40,301 nucleotides of DNA, taken from assembly GCA_035531475.1 (NCBI GenBank), contig DATKST010000091.1, positions 1 to 40,301 on the forward strand. The letters are read 5' to 3'. The translations under genes were made by a program, and so were the position numbers. The stretch is from CALCEB01 sp035531475 (GTDB lineage Bacteria > Acidobacteriota > Terriglobia > UBA7540). The notes under the pieces were generated by a model. The model was not told the origin of the DNA. It saw only the letters and a program-made list of their open reading frames with translations, and did not search any database. This document shows positions 1-8,320 of this stretch, in pieces (within the stretch, counting starts at the first letter, position 1; the number at the start of each line of letters is the position of its first letter).

Positions 1-1
1 G

Positions 2-691
2 AAGGACACGACGGCGCGCGTCCGGTTGCGTCTCGACCGCATGATTGCTGAGGTTGCGGATGATGGCCGCGAAGGGCAGTTCCACCTGCTCTCAGTCCTC
101 GGCGGGGATTCGGATGTCGGCGCCGTATGGGCAGCCGTGCAACAAAACCAGCCTTTCAAAGTTGCGGGTCCCGGCTTTGCTGGAGTTCTGGATTTCAGCC
201 TGGGTGAGAAGGCTGAGTGCTTCCGTGGAAGCCTCAGCGTTCCTGGTCTAAAGCGCCCGGTGAGGCACCTGGTGGCGGTTTCCGCTGAGCTCGCCGGGAC
301 ACGCCTGGGCGCGGCGGTCGAAAGCAACCGCACGGTTCTTTGCGACGACGATCCGGTGTTTGTCCTTTACCGATTGTCAGAACGTTTTGGCTTGCCGGTT
401 GTGCCCGACTGGGCCGAATGGTTTATGAGCGAACTGAGGCGGCGCCGGGCGATTACTCCGCTCGCCGGAATCGGCTGCTCCCCGGTGCTGATTACCGGGA
501 CGAAAGGCAAATTCCTAAGCTGGATCTCGCGCGGCCTCCGGCGCGGGGTTATCAAATTCCCGGAAACCAACGGCCCCATCCTCTGGCCCTCAATGGCGAG
601 TTTCCTCAACCCGGAACATCTCGCAGCCACAGAAGCTGCCACTGAACGGGTAACCAATTTACGCAACCCTGGCAGTTCGATCCCATCGTAG
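2..691 (+). CDS. Unrecognised protein, 5' end outside the window
   Basis: The frame is open from the window edge, so the true start probably lies upstream; in-window candidates are a TTG at 26 and an ATG at 41. About 230 residues are visible. The sequence is mixed alpha/beta in character, with no signal peptide or membrane segment and no motif I can name. It lies about 200 bases upstream of a SNF2-type helicase on the same strand, an arrangement seen in integrative elements, so a DNA-handling or element-backbone role is possible but not shown. Overlapping frames also stay open for part of this stretch, but this is the longest and best composed. No function is assigned. Confidence 0.55.
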   Translation, partial: KDTTARVRLRLDRMIAEVADDGREGQFHLLSVLGGDSDVGAVWAAVQQNQPFKVAGPGFAGVLDFSLGEKAECFRGSLSVPGLKRPVRHLVAVSAELAGTRLGAAVESNRTVLCDDDPVFVLYRLSERFGLPVVPDWAEWFMSELRRRRAITPLAGIGCSPVLITGTKGKFLSWISRGLRRGVIKFPETNGPILWPSMASFLNPEHLAATEAATERVTNLRNPGSSIPS

Positions 692-908
692 CATTGTCTT
701 CCAAACATGATCCTCTGCTGTCTGCCCTCGTTGAGACCGTCGGCAGATTATCGTGCGTTAGGCCTTCGGAGGCGAAGAGGGCCGCAGACCGACTGCCCGT
801 GTTTACCTTAGACCGCCAAGGCAACGTCGTAAAGTGGCCTGCCACACATTAGCCCCCTTTCCCTGATCAATCTTTTTAGATCAAATTCACCGAGGAGATG
901 TTCAGCCC

Positions 909-3260
909 ATGGAGCCACCTGCCACAATCGACGCCTACTTGCGCACATTTTCCAACGAGCTTGGAGAGCGAATCCTGGAATCGTTTCCGCCTTTGCACGG
1001 CCCACAGGAGCCGCCGTCGCCGCTGCTCGCGCACCTGCTGCGCAGGCCGTACCCCGGACAAAACCTCGCCATTATGGGTGTCGTAGAACGGCTTGCCCAC
1101 GCGCACTCAGCCGCCGTCGTGGCGGAATGCGGCACGGGCAAGACGCTCATTTCCCTCGCCAGCGTCTATGTTGCTGCCAGCGGCGGCCCCTTTGCCGCGC
1201 TGGTCATGGTTCCGAGCCACCTGACGCAGAAGTGGCTGAGAGAAAGCCTCAAAACCATCCCTCACCTGCGAGCGTTCTTGATCGAGGGTCTCCGCGACAG
1301 GCGTTCCACCAGCTCGAACGGCATTCAAGAATTCCGGCTTCGCAACGGTCGCATTGTGCGTGAAGGCCTGAAGACAACGCTGACTGACCTGCGGCTGCGC
1401 AAGAACTATTCCAGCGCCCGCGCGCGGTGGAACGCTCTGTGTCCAGGCCCGGCGATATTTGTGGTCTCGAAAGAGACCGCCAAACTCAGTTTCTTCTGGC
1501 GGCATGCTTACAACATCGCCCGGTCGGGCCGATACCAGGGTAGCGTCGTGAACCCCGATTCCGGACGGCCCGTCTACGCCGGAGAGGACGCCGATTGGTT
1601 GCTCTCCTCTGATTTCAAGAAGGTTCGTTTGAGCGAGTGGATTGGACCAGGGGACGAGACGGAGGAAAATCATCATGAGGTCCGCCGGAAGCTGTTCAGC
1701 CCGCTCTGGCAGGCCGACCGTTCCAAAGTGCGGCGCTATGCCGTCATCGAATTTATCGGGCGGTACCTCCCGAACTTTTTCGATTTTGGTATCGCCGACG
1801 AAGTGCATGAGCTGAAGGGCGGCGATACCGCACAAGGAAATGCGCTGGGAACACTCGCCAGTTGCGCTAAGAAGCTCATCATCCTCACCGGCACCATCCT
1901 TGGCGGCTACGCCGACGATGTCTACAACATCCTGTTTCGCACCGACCCGGCCAACATGCTGGAACATGGATTCGAGCATGGCGAAGGCGTCCGGCCGTTT
2001 ATGGAAACTTACGGCCTGCTCGAAACCATCACCACCATCGAACCGGCTGAGAATGCCTGCTCGGAAGCTAAAGTAACGCGGCGGGTGCGCCGGCGGCCCG
2101 GAGCCTCGCCGCAACTGTTTGGCGATTTCCTGATGCCGATGGCGGCGTTTCTTTCCCTCGAAGATATCGCCCACGTGTTGCCGCCCTACCGGGAGGAGGT
2201 GGTGCGGGTCGAAATGGACGAGGCGCTGCGGGAGGCTTACGAAAGGTTGGAGGAAGCAATCAAGCGCGCGCTCAAGGAGCATCGCGGCAATTCTTCCGTC
2301 ATCAGCGTTGGGATGAACGCCCTACTACTGTATCCCGACCGGCCCTTCGGCCTGGGCACGCTTTATGGATCCGAATACGATCCTGAGACCGGCAGGCGGG
2401 AACGTTTTGTGATTGCCGAGCCGGAAGACCTCGATGAAAGTGTGCTGTACGCGAAGGAGCGGAAACTGCTCGAAGAAATCCGGTCGAGCCTCAATCGTGG
2501 CCGTAAGGTGCATGTGTTTGCGGTTTACACTCGGACGCGCGATGTGACCCGGCGGCTGGAACGCATCCTCCAGCGCGAGGGCGTTCGCGTGGCTGTCCTG
2601 ACGAGCGACGTTAAGCCGGAGCTGAGGGAAGGCTGGTACGAGCGGCAGTCACGGCAGGGAGTGCAGGTGGTCATTGCCCATCCAAAGCTCGTCAGCCTCG
2701 GACTTGATCTTTTGGAATTCCGCGACCTCATGTTCTGGGAAACCGGCTACTCGCTCTATACGCTGCGGCAGGCGAGCCGGCGTTCCTGGCGCATCGGGCA
2801 GACCGAGGAAGTGACCGTCAAGTATTTTGCATATGCCCGGACAGCGCAGGAGACCTGCCTGCGTTTGATGGGGCGGAAGCTCCTGGTGGCAATGGGGATG
2901 GAGGGGAAGTTTTCGGCCGAGGGGTTGCAAGCAGCGGGTGAGGACGACGATCTGCTCATGGCCATGGCGCGCGAGCTGGTGACCCAAAAGGGGATTGGTG
3001 AAAACGCCGAGCTCGTCTGGCGCGCAATTCAACACCAACATTCAGCACTGGCGCACGCAGCGCCGGCCATTGTTGAAGCGGGGTCTAAGCCAGAGCCGAC
3101 GCCCAACATTCTGCTTCTTCCTCAAGAACCCCTGCCCGCCGCCGTCAATCAGTTACTTCTGTTCGGCGCATCGCTAGCCGCTTCATCAGGCCGCAAACGT
3201 GCCGCACGCAGAACGGCTCCTGCTGCTTCGTTTGCTGCAGATCAGCTTCCTCTGTTTTGA
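909..3260 (+). CDS. SNF2/DEAD-type superfamily 2 helicase
   Basis: A 783-residue ATP-dependent DNA translocase or helicase. Walker A (GTGKT) is at about residues 75-79, the Walker B box reads DEVH near residue 298, and helicase motif VI (QASRRSWRIGQ) is near residue 620, with the QxxRxxRxGQ pattern typical of SNF2-like proteins. There is a long insert between the N-terminal ATP-binding half and the DEVH box. The last 50 residues are Ala/Pro-rich and carry NQLLLF and, as the final residues, DQLPLF, which resemble the QLxLF sliding-clamp-binding peptide. A GAGGAG at about 892-897 sits some 11 bases before the chosen ATG. Helicases of this kind are common in integrative and conjugative elements. 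No partner methylase or nuclease is visible here. Confidence 0.85.
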   Translation: MEPPATIDAYLRTFSNELGERILESFPPLHGPQEPPSPLLAHLLRRPYPGQNLAIMGVVERLAHAHSAAVVAECGTGKTLISLASVYVAASGGPFAALVMVPSHLTQKWLRESLKTIPHLRAFLIEGLRDRRSTSSNGIQEFRLRNGRIVREGLKTTLTDLRLRKNYSSARARWNALCPGPAIFVVSKETAKLSFFWRHAYNIARSGRYQGSVVNPDSGRPVYAGEDADWLLSSDFKKVRLSEWIGPGDETEENHHEVRRKLFSPLWQADRSKVRRYAVIEFIGRYLPNFFDFGIADEVHELKGGDTAQGNALGTLASCAKKLIILTGTILGGYADDVYNILFRTDPANMLEHGFEHGEGVRPFMETYGLLETITTIEPAENACSEAKVTRRVRRRPGASPQLFGDFLMPMAAFLSLEDIAHVLPPYREEVVRVEMDEALREAYERLEEAIKRALKEHRGNSSVISVGMNALLLYPDRPFGLGTLYGSEYDPETGRRERFVIAEPEDLDESVLYAKERKLLEEIRSSLNRGRKVHVFAVYTRTRDVTRRLERILQREGVRVAVLTSDVKPELREGWYERQSRQGVQVVIAHPKLVSLGLDLLEFRDLMFWETGYSLYTLRQASRRSWRIGQTEEVTVKYFAYARTAQETCLRLMGRKLLVAMGMEGKFSAEGLQAAGEDDDLLMAMARELVTQKGIGENAELVWRAIQHQHSALAHAAPAIVEAGSKPEPTPNILLLPQEPLPAAVNQLLLFGASLAASSGRKRAARRTAPAASFAADQLPLF

Positions 3261-3577
3261 AGGAGCTGGAATGCCCTCCGCAAACACTTCCGTCGCTGGG
3301 GTGCAACGAAACCAGTAAATCTCAAAACATTCCTGCGCCGCTGAGCCCGCATCGTGCAAGGTCTATTGTCATGGATTGTTCAGCCACCTACCGGGGCTGG
3401 CGCGGCGGGGGAACTGCAAGCAGCCAAAAGGCCAGAAGCACCAATTCTCTCTCCGCCGGATCTTCTTCACTGCCGTTGGTGAACGGACGGAGGGCCCTCC
3501 TGAGTATTCAGGCTGCTTCCTGGTCTGAACTCATTGTCCGCGTCCACTGTCCTTCGGAGTCGCACCTCACCGAAAAC
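3261..3577. other. Non-coding stretch after the helicase
   Basis: An open frame runs through this stretch from a TTG overlapping the helicase stop, but its composition is not protein-like and it has no convincing ribosome binding site. I see no promoter, repeat or RNA that I can support here. Confidence 0.4.
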
Positions 3578-3820
3578 ATGAATTGGGCCAGAATCCCACC
3601 AATACTCTTCACGCTTGCTGCCCTGTTCAGGAGAAATCCATTGAGTAACCTGGAGAAATGGATCCATAACCATCCAGCACTCGCGCACCTCATTCTGCTA
3701 ATTCTGGCGGGGATTAATGCCTGGAGCGCCTGGCATGTCTTTTCCCGTTCGCCCATTCTGGCTCTTGTTCAGGGAATCCTGAGTGTTCTCCTGCTGCTGG
3801 GAGCGATGTTGGTTCCGTAA
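3578..3820 (+). CDS. Possible small membrane protein
   Basis: From the ATG at 3578 this frame gives 80 residues. The last 50 are strongly hydrophobic and fit two transmembrane helices joined by a short loop, after an amphipathic stretch containing EKWIHNHPAL. A TTG start at 3640 would give a shorter two-helix protein. No family is recognised. It stands alone between the helicase and the convergent toxin-antitoxin pair. The hydrophobic pattern supports translation; the start and function are uncertain. Confidence 0.35.
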   Translation: MNWARIPPILFTLAALFRRNPLSNLEKWIHNHPALAHLILLILAGINAWSAWHVFSRSPILALVQGILSVLLLLGAMLVP

Positions 3821-3952
3821 ATTCGGATCTGAATTCCCCCCCGCCTTTGGAAAAGATGTCACACGCTTCCTGCATCCGGAGAAAAGGTACCTGCTCGGGA
3901 TAGAAATAAGCAATTATTCCTCTGCTGGGAAGCTCAAGTTGGAGAATGTAGG

Positions 3953-4354
3953 TCACCGCCATACAGCCGTGCGCATCACGTCGAAGTGATGGTCGTAGGT
4001 CCAAACCTCGATTTCCAGATGGGCTGCTAAAACCGCCACGGTTGCGTCGAATAATGTGATCCGCTGGTCTGCAAATGCTAGAACCTTGTTAACAGCCTCG
4101 CGATAGTCATCGGGAGTGGGGTTGACCAAGGCGGCGCCGGACAGGATTTCGTTTAGCCAATTCGAAGCAATAGGGTCGCCTAACCGATATAGCACCAACG
4201 TGTAGGCTTCCAGAAGCGTCGGATACGCGATGACTACATCGCGCCGGTCGCGAGTGTGCCGTTTCAACTCTCGTTGGGATCGCTCGTGGTAAGCGTCGTC
4301 TGGATCGACGGCGGCATAGAGCGGCCCAGTATCAGCGAGGACCGCGGCTTTCAT
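3953..4354 (-). CDS. vapC: VapC-type PIN-domain toxin ribonuclease
   Basis: A 133-residue PIN-domain protein. The acidic residues expected at the metal-binding site are visible: Asp8 (LADTGPLYA), Glu49 (TLLEAY), Asp103 (LFDATVAVLA) and Asp121 (WTYDHHFD). Members of this family cleave RNA, often tRNA, when released from their antitoxin. The start overlaps the stop of the upstream antitoxin gene by four bases, so translation is probably coupled. Size and motif spacing are normal for VapC, and the gene appears intact. Confidence 0.88.
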   Translation of the reverse strand: MKAAVLADTGPLYAAVDPDDAYHERSQRELKRHTRDRRDVVIAYPTLLEAYTLVLYRLGDPIASNWLNEILSGAALVNPTPDDYREAVNKVLAFADQRITLFDATVAVLAAHLEIEVWTYDHHFDVMRTAVWR

Positions 4355-4587
4355 CGAGCTGCCAGGTAGCGGTCGTGCGCCTGACTCACGTCACTGCGGC
4401 CGCTGCCGCTCGCTGCCGGATTGATGCGGAGCGGTCTTCCCGCCCGCAAATAGCCGCGTTCGGTCAGGTACTGCCGCAGAGCAGCCTGTACGACTGCCGT
4501 CAGTGGAGGCGGCGCGTCTTGAGCCCGGACATAGCTTTCCACTGCCTTGGCCAGGTCATCGGGAATGGTGACAGTAGCTCGCTTCAT
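4351..4587 (-). CDS. vapB: VapB-type ribbon-helix-helix antitoxin
   Basis: A 78-residue protein beginning with a ribbon-helix-helix pattern (RATVTIPDDLAKAVESYV) for DNA binding, followed by a basic, flexible C-terminal tail ending HDRYLAAR that would wrap the toxin. It lies directly upstream of vapC with a four-base overlap. Antitoxins of this type neutralise the toxin and repress their own promoter, and two short inverted repeats sit just upstream of the start. No Shine-Dalgarno sequence precedes the ATG, which fits the promoter position described separately. Confidence 0.85.
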   Translation of the reverse strand: MKRATVTIPDDLAKAVESYVRAQDAPPPLTAVVQAALRQYLTERGYLRAGRPLRINPAASGSGRSDVSQAHDRYLAAR

Positions 4588-4624
4588 ACTTTAGAGTATA
4601 ACACCAGATGGTGAAATTGGTGAA
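4586..4624 (-). promoter_or_regulatory. Candidate vapBC promoter and operator
   Basis: On the minus strand a TATACT -10 box (4595-4600) and a TTCACC -35 box (4619-4624) are separated by 18 bases. Transcription from this promoter would start within a base or two of the vapB ATG (4585-4587), giving a leaderless message. Two inverted repeats, ATACT-TTAG-AGTAT (4586-4599) and CACCA-GA-TGGTG (4602-4613), overlap the -10 box and the spacer and are good candidate VapB operators. Confidence 0.5.
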
Positions 4625-4704
4625 GATATCCTGTTCGAACCGTCCAAGCATCCAAACACAACAGTTTCGATTCGGCAACGGATTTGTGGTAGATTTATTG
4701 CGTA

Positions 4705-4785
4705 GAGGGTGATGGAGTTCGCCCGAAACCACCCGGCAAACGGGTTGATAACTCCTGGCGGCCGAAAGGCGCTCAGGAGTTTTTT
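4705..4785 (+). ncRNA. Fluoride riboswitch 1 with terminator
   Basis: A crcB-motif aptamer: GGTGATGGAGTTCGCC, an internal CCCGG...CGGG pairing, then TTGATAACTCCTG, matching the known GATGG-GTTCGCC ... TGATRACTCC pattern. Its 3' end is shared with a terminator hairpin (ACTCCTG 4751-4757 pairs with CAGGAGT 4774-4780 around a GAAA-capped inner stem) followed by a run of T. Fluoride binding should hold back ACTCCT and let transcription continue into the DUF190 gene at 4895. Confidence 0.93.
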
Positions 4786-4894
4786 CTTTTTTTGAGCGCC
4801 TCGCAAGCGGAAGTTCCCCGGCGCGACGCACCTCCGCCGCTTCCCTCCCGCGACCTCGGCACGCACCCGGAGCCGAAGGCAACAAGGAGGCTTT

Positions 4895-5260
4895 ATGGAG
4901 CACCAGCGATTCGAAGGTGACAGGACTCTGATGCGGATCCACATTGGTGAATCGGACAAGTGGCACGGAAAACTTCTGTCCCAGGCGATCGTGGACCTTT
5001 TCCGCCAGGAGCAATTTGCAGGGGCAACGGTGCTTCGCGGAATTGCCGGGTTCGGCGGTCACTACCACTACCATACGGAGAAGATTCTTCGCCTGGCTCA
5101 AGAATTGCCGATCATCATCGAGGTGGTCGAATACGCTGAGCGTATCGAGAAGATTCTTCCCCGGCTGGATGAAATGATTGGGGGCGGCCTGATTACGCTC
5201 GAAAAGGCGCACGTCATCCTCTACCGGCCCAAAGACGTAAAGTATACTTCCACAGCTTGA
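4895..5260 (+). CDS. DUF190 (PII-like) protein, copy 1
   Basis: A 121-residue DUF190/UPF0166 protein. The family has a PII/CutA-like ferredoxin fold, forms oligomers and is thought to act as a small-molecule sensor or regulator. Characteristic segments are GDRTLMRIHIGE near the N-terminus, the GATVLRGIAGFGG core with following histidines (HYHYH), and the LPIIIEVVEYAERI strand-helix. An AAGGAGG lies just upstream of the ATG. It is the first gene after fluoride riboswitch 1 and may form its own transcript, because a hairpin and a second riboswitch follow. DUF190 genes commonly neighbour crcB. The ligand is unknown. Confidence 0.9.
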   Translation: MEHQRFEGDRTLMRIHIGESDKWHGKLLSQAIVDLFRQEQFAGATVLRGIAGFGGHYHYHTEKILRLAQELPIIIEVVEYAERIEKILPRLDEMIGGGLITLEKAHVILYRPKDVKYTSTA

Positions 5261-5273
5261 TGTGCTGGTGTGG

Positions 5274-5303
5274 AACGGTGCTGAGCTTTTTTGCGCCGTT
5301 TTA
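5274..5303 (+). terminator. Possible terminator after DUF190 copy 1
   Basis: AACGGTGC (5274-5281) pairs with GCGCCGTT (5293-5300) across eight base pairs, including one G-T, with a T-rich loop. The T tract after the stem is short, so its strength is doubtful. Confidence 0.4.
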
Positions 5304-5316
5304 GATCAACAATGAA

Positions 5317-5396
5317 AGGCGAAGGAGTTCGCCTTAACCGCCCTTTAATCGGGCTAATGACTCCTGGCAGCAACCATGCGGCCAGGAGTTTTTTTG
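5317..5396 (+). ncRNA. Fluoride riboswitch 2 with terminator
   Basis: A crcB-motif aptamer: GGCGAAGGAGTTCGCC, TTAACCGCC, GGGCTAATGACTCCTGG. The expression platform is a clear intrinsic terminator in which ACTCCTGGC (5360-5368) pairs perfectly with GCCAGGAGT (5381-5389), followed by seven T. It controls the crcB operon. It is the closest to consensus in the window. Confidence 0.96.
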
Positions 5397-5430
5397 TTGG
5401 CCGTAGAGTTGTGCAGAAAGGTGAGGTGTT

Positions 5431-5805
5431 TTGCGAATCATTCTTTTGTGCGTGTTTGGAGTAGCGGGGACACTAACCCGCTATTGGATGCAAGGGCTGG
5501 TGCAGGAGCAAACAGGACCCAATTTCCCTTACGGGACATTGGTGGTCAACCTGACTGGCTGTTTCTTCTTGGGGCTGATCGGAGAATATGCTTTGAACCA
5601 CGTCTCCATTCCACCCGACTGGCGTATCGGTATCACGGTGGGGTTTTTTGGAGCGTACACCACCTTTTCCACGTTTGAATGGGAGACGGCCCACTTTATG
5701 CAGGACGGCGAGTGGGCAAGAGCCACGGTTTACGTCGCCGTGAGTCTTGTTATCGGAGTGCTTGCCATGCTGGGAGGCATGCGGCTGGGCAATACGCTCT
5801 CTTAA
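5431..5805 (+). CDS. crcB: CrcB/Fluc fluoride channel
   Basis: A 124-residue, four-helix membrane protein that exports fluoride as a dual-topology dimer in the inner membrane. Visible hallmarks are the N-terminal GTLTRYW with the conserved Arg17, Asn40 in LVVNLTGCF, and the pore motif GAYTTFSTF at 74-82 with its two phenylalanines. The start is a TTG preceded closely by AAGGTGAGG (5418-5426). An in-frame GTG at 5452 has no ribosome binding site. It follows riboswitch 2 directly and is the key gene identifying this locus as fluoride resistance. Length and motifs indicate an intact channel. Confidence 0.95.
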   Translation: MRIILLCVFGVAGTLTRYWMQGLVQEQTGPNFPYGTLVVNLTGCFFLGLIGEYALNHVSIPPDWRIGITVGFFGAYTTFSTFEWETAHFMQDGEWARATVYVAVSLVIGVLAMLGGMRLGNTLS

Positions 5806-5877
5806 GCCTTTTTCTCCTGGCATGATCCAGGGCTACAAAGACGAAGGGAGCGGGGTTAGACATATCGGGGAGGCCTT

Positions 5878-6261
5878 ATGGAACACATGGAACACGAACG
5901 TTTTGAAGGCGACCGCACTCTCATGCGGATTCACATCGGCGAGGACCACAAGTACCAGGGAAAAGCTCTCTACCATGCCATCATCGAGCTTCTTCGTCAC
6001 GAAGGCTTCTACGGCGCCACCGTACTTCGCGGCGTGGCTGGATTTGGGGGACATCACCACTATCACACAGGAAACATTCTTCGTTTGGCGTACGACCTGC
6101 CCATTATTATTGAGGTCATCGATTATGCTGAGCGCATTCAAAAGGTCATTCCACGCCTGGATGAGATGACGGACAGCGGCGTGATTACGCTAGAAAAGGT
6201 CCATGTGATCCTCTATCGGCGGCACGAGACGGCTGCCGCGACGGATGTGAAATCGAAATAG
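5878..6261 (+). CDS. DUF190 (PII-like) protein, copy 2
   Basis: A 127-residue paralogue of the protein at 4895, sharing FEGDRTLMRIHIGE, GATVLRG.AGFGGH, the LPIIIEV..YAERI segment and the VHVILYR end. The C-terminal ten residues differ and are hydrophilic. GGGGAGG precedes the ATG at 5878; an in-frame ATG at 5887 is an alternative. It is the second gene of the riboswitch-2 operon, 72 bases after crcB. Two diverged copies flanking one fluoride channel suggest either a heteromeric regulator or two sensing inputs; this is inference. Confidence 0.9.
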   Translation: MEHMEHERFEGDRTLMRIHIGEDHKYQGKALYHAIIELLRHEGFYGATVLRGVAGFGGHHHYHTGNILRLAYDLPIIIEVIDYAERIQKVIPRLDEMTDSGVITLEKVHVILYRRHETAAATDVKSK

Positions 6262-6274
6262 TCAGGGAATAATC

Positions 6275-7000
6275 ATGAAAATTGCAATTATCTCAGACAT
6301 TCATGGAAACTTTGAGGCTTTGTCCGCGCTTAATGAAACTTACGACGAGCTTTGGGTTCTCGGAGACCTTGTGAATTATGGGCCGGAGCCAGCGGCGGTG
6401 ATCGAATATGTCAAGTCCAAGGCCTCTGTCGCCGTCCGGGGAAACCATGACCATGCTATCGGCTTCAGGGAGGACCCGAAATGCTCTCCCCGTTTCCAGG
6501 AAATGGCTGAAGCCACGAGGCGCTTCACCGATTCCGTTCTGACGTTTGGTGAGAAGCACTTTCTGCGCGGCCTGCCTATGCAACTTCAGATTCAGCGAGA
6601 GAGCACTCGCTTTTACCTGTGCCATGCGGTTCCGTCGGACCCATTGTACGGTTATTGTGAAGCCGATTCGCACCGGTGGGTGGGGGAGACTGAGAATCTC
6701 TCGGCCGGCATTGTTCTTGTGGGTCATACCCATGTTCCGGCGGTGCGAACGTTCGGCGGCCGCATCGTGGTGAATCCCGGCAGTCTAGGCCAGCCCAAGA
6801 CGGGAAGCCCCGAAGCCTGCTACGCCGTGTGGGAGGACGGGAGGATCGAGCTGAAATCTTATCCATATCCCGTCGAAACCACGATCGGCAAAGTTCAGGC
6901 GCTGCCTATTGAGGCAGCCTTGCGGGACGAACTCAGCGCGATCCTGCGCATGGGGGAAATTCCACCAGCACATATTTCCGTAAGGAGGGAGAGTGATTAA
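6275..7000 (+). CDS. Calcineurin-like metallophosphoesterase
   Basis: A 241-residue YfcE/MJ0936-type phosphodiesterase. The metal-binding motifs appear in order: DIHGN near the N-terminus (8-12), GDLVNYGPEP, GNHDH, a central CHAVP, and GHTHVP followed by NPGS. Such enzymes hydrolyse phosphomonoester or diester bonds using a dimetal centre; the substrate here is unknown. It lies 13 bases after DUF190 copy 2, and its stop overlaps the enolase start by one base (TAATG), so it belongs to the fluoride-controlled operon. A role in replacing a fluoride-sensitive phosphatase, or in nucleotide clearance, is possible but unsupported. Confidence 0.85.
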   Translation: MKIAIISDIHGNFEALSALNETYDELWVLGDLVNYGPEPAAVIEYVKSKASVAVRGNHDHAIGFREDPKCSPRFQEMAEATRRFTDSVLTFGEKHFLRGLPMQLQIQRESTRFYLCHAVPSDPLYGYCEADSHRWVGETENLSAGIVLVGHTHVPAVRTFGGRIVVNPGSLGQPKTGSPEACYAVWEDGRIELKSYPYPVETTIGKVQALPIEAALRDELSAILRMGEIPPAHISVRRESD

Positions 7001-8292
7001 TGGGCAGGATCAGCAAGCTTGATGCTCTGGAAATACTCGACTCACGCGGCAACCCGACCCTTCAGGTCTTGGTCCATCTGGCCAGCGGAGCCGCAGGGGT
7101 TGCGAAAGTGCCGTCGGGCGCTTCAACGGGCAAGCATGAGGCAGTTGAGCTCCGGGACGGTGACAGAAAAAGATATGGCGGCAAGGGGGTCCAAAAGGCG
7201 GTTGCGAACGTCGTGGGAGAGCTTCAGCAAGCCTTCCGCGGATTTGAGGGCGCTCAAACCGCCCTTGACGCCAAGCTAATCGCCTTGGACGGGACGCCTG
7301 ACAAGGGCCGTCTCGGCGCAAATACCATTCTCGGCGTATCTGTTGGCTTTGCGAAGGCGTGCGCAGCGGAGAATGGGTTGCCGCTATACCGGCATCTTTT
7401 CCAGCGTGAAAGCTACCTGTTGCCGGTGCCGATGTTCAACGTCCTGAATGGCGGCCGGCATGCCGACAACAACGTTGACATTCAGGAATTCATGATCGTC
7501 CCGGTCGGGCTTCCTACTTTTGCGGAAGCGCTGCAGGCTGCGTCAGAAGTTTTTTACACTTTGAAGGAGATTCTTAAAGGCAAGGGCTACGGGACAGGCG
7601 TGGGTGACGAGGGAGGGTTTGCGCCAAAGTTGAAATCTAACGAAGAAGCCATGGAATTGCTATGCTCGGCAATCCAGAAGGCTGGGTATAAACCCGGATA
7701 CGACATTGCGATTAACCTGGACCCCGCCGCCAGCGAATTCTACGAATCCGGGGCCTACGTTTTCAACAAATCTGACCGTTCCAGGCGTACGTCAGAATCG
7801 CTCATTTCGTTGTGGGAAAATTGGCTGAAACGCTATCCGGAAATCTATTCGTTGGAAGACGGTTTGGCGGAGGACGACTGGGAAGGCTGGCGGAAGATGA
7901 CGGACCGGCTGGGGAACAAGGTGCAACTGGTTGGTGATGACATCTTCGTGACCAACACGCAGATTTTCCAGGAAGGAATTCGGAAGGGAATTGCGAACTC
8001 AATTCTCATCAAGTTGAACCAGATCGGCACGGTGACGGAAACGCTGGCCTGCATGGAACTCGCCTCACGCAATGGATATACCGCCGTCGTCTCTCACCGT
8101 TCCGGCGAAACAGATGATGCCACGATTGCGGATTTGGCGGTTGCCGCGGGCACCGGCCAGCTTAAGTCAGGATCTGTCTGCCGTGGCGAGAGAATCGCCA
8201 AGTATAACCGCCTGCTCGAGATCGAAAAGGAACTTGGCGCAAACGGCCGCTATGCAGGACGTAAAGTCTACGAACGTTGGCGGCCAATTTAA
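7000..8292 (+). CDS. eno: Enolase
   Basis: A full-length 430-residue enolase, which converts 2-phosphoglycerate to phosphoenolpyruvate in glycolysis. Catalytic and magnesium-binding segments are present: SGAS loop, NGGRHADNN with the active-site His near 154, GDEGGFAP, LDPAASEFY, SLEDGLAEDDW, GDDIFVTN, ILIKLNQIG, SHRSGET and the LKSG lysine. It overlaps the phosphoesterase stop by one base. Fluoride with phosphate inhibits enolase, and enolase genes are known members of fluoride-riboswitch operons, so raising enolase dose or supplying a special isoform is the likely purpose. Small departures from common enolases (NGGR instead of NGGE/A/K, SVCRGER instead of SMSRSDR) may mark an isoform. Whether the genome has a second enolase cannot be seen here. 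Confidence 0.96.
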   Translation: MGRISKLDALEILDSRGNPTLQVLVHLASGAAGVAKVPSGASTGKHEAVELRDGDRKRYGGKGVQKAVANVVGELQQAFRGFEGAQTALDAKLIALDGTPDKGRLGANTILGVSVGFAKACAAENGLPLYRHLFQRESYLLPVPMFNVLNGGRHADNNVDIQEFMIVPVGLPTFAEALQAASEVFYTLKEILKGKGYGTGVGDEGGFAPKLKSNEEAMELLCSAIQKAGYKPGYDIAINLDPAASEFYESGAYVFNKSDRSRRTSESLISLWENWLKRYPEIYSLEDGLAEDDWEGWRKMTDRLGNKVQLVGDDIFVTNTQIFQEGIRKGIANSILIKLNQIGTVTETLACMELASRNGYTAVVSHRSGETDDATIADLAVAAGTGQLKSGSVCRGERIAKYNRLLEIEKELGANGRYAGRKVYERWRPI

Positions 8293-8320
8293 GGGTTGAG
8301 AAGCCAGAGGCGCTGGGATC

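Noticed and set aside
1107..2282. A 391-residue open frame on the minus strand
   Set aside because: It is antisense to the helicase and shows no motif; the helicase motifs on the other strand are clear.
3257..3577. N-terminal part of a 187-residue open frame
   Set aside because: It starts at a TTG inside the helicase stop and its first 107 residues look non-coding; only the hydrophobic end is kept as a possible small protein.
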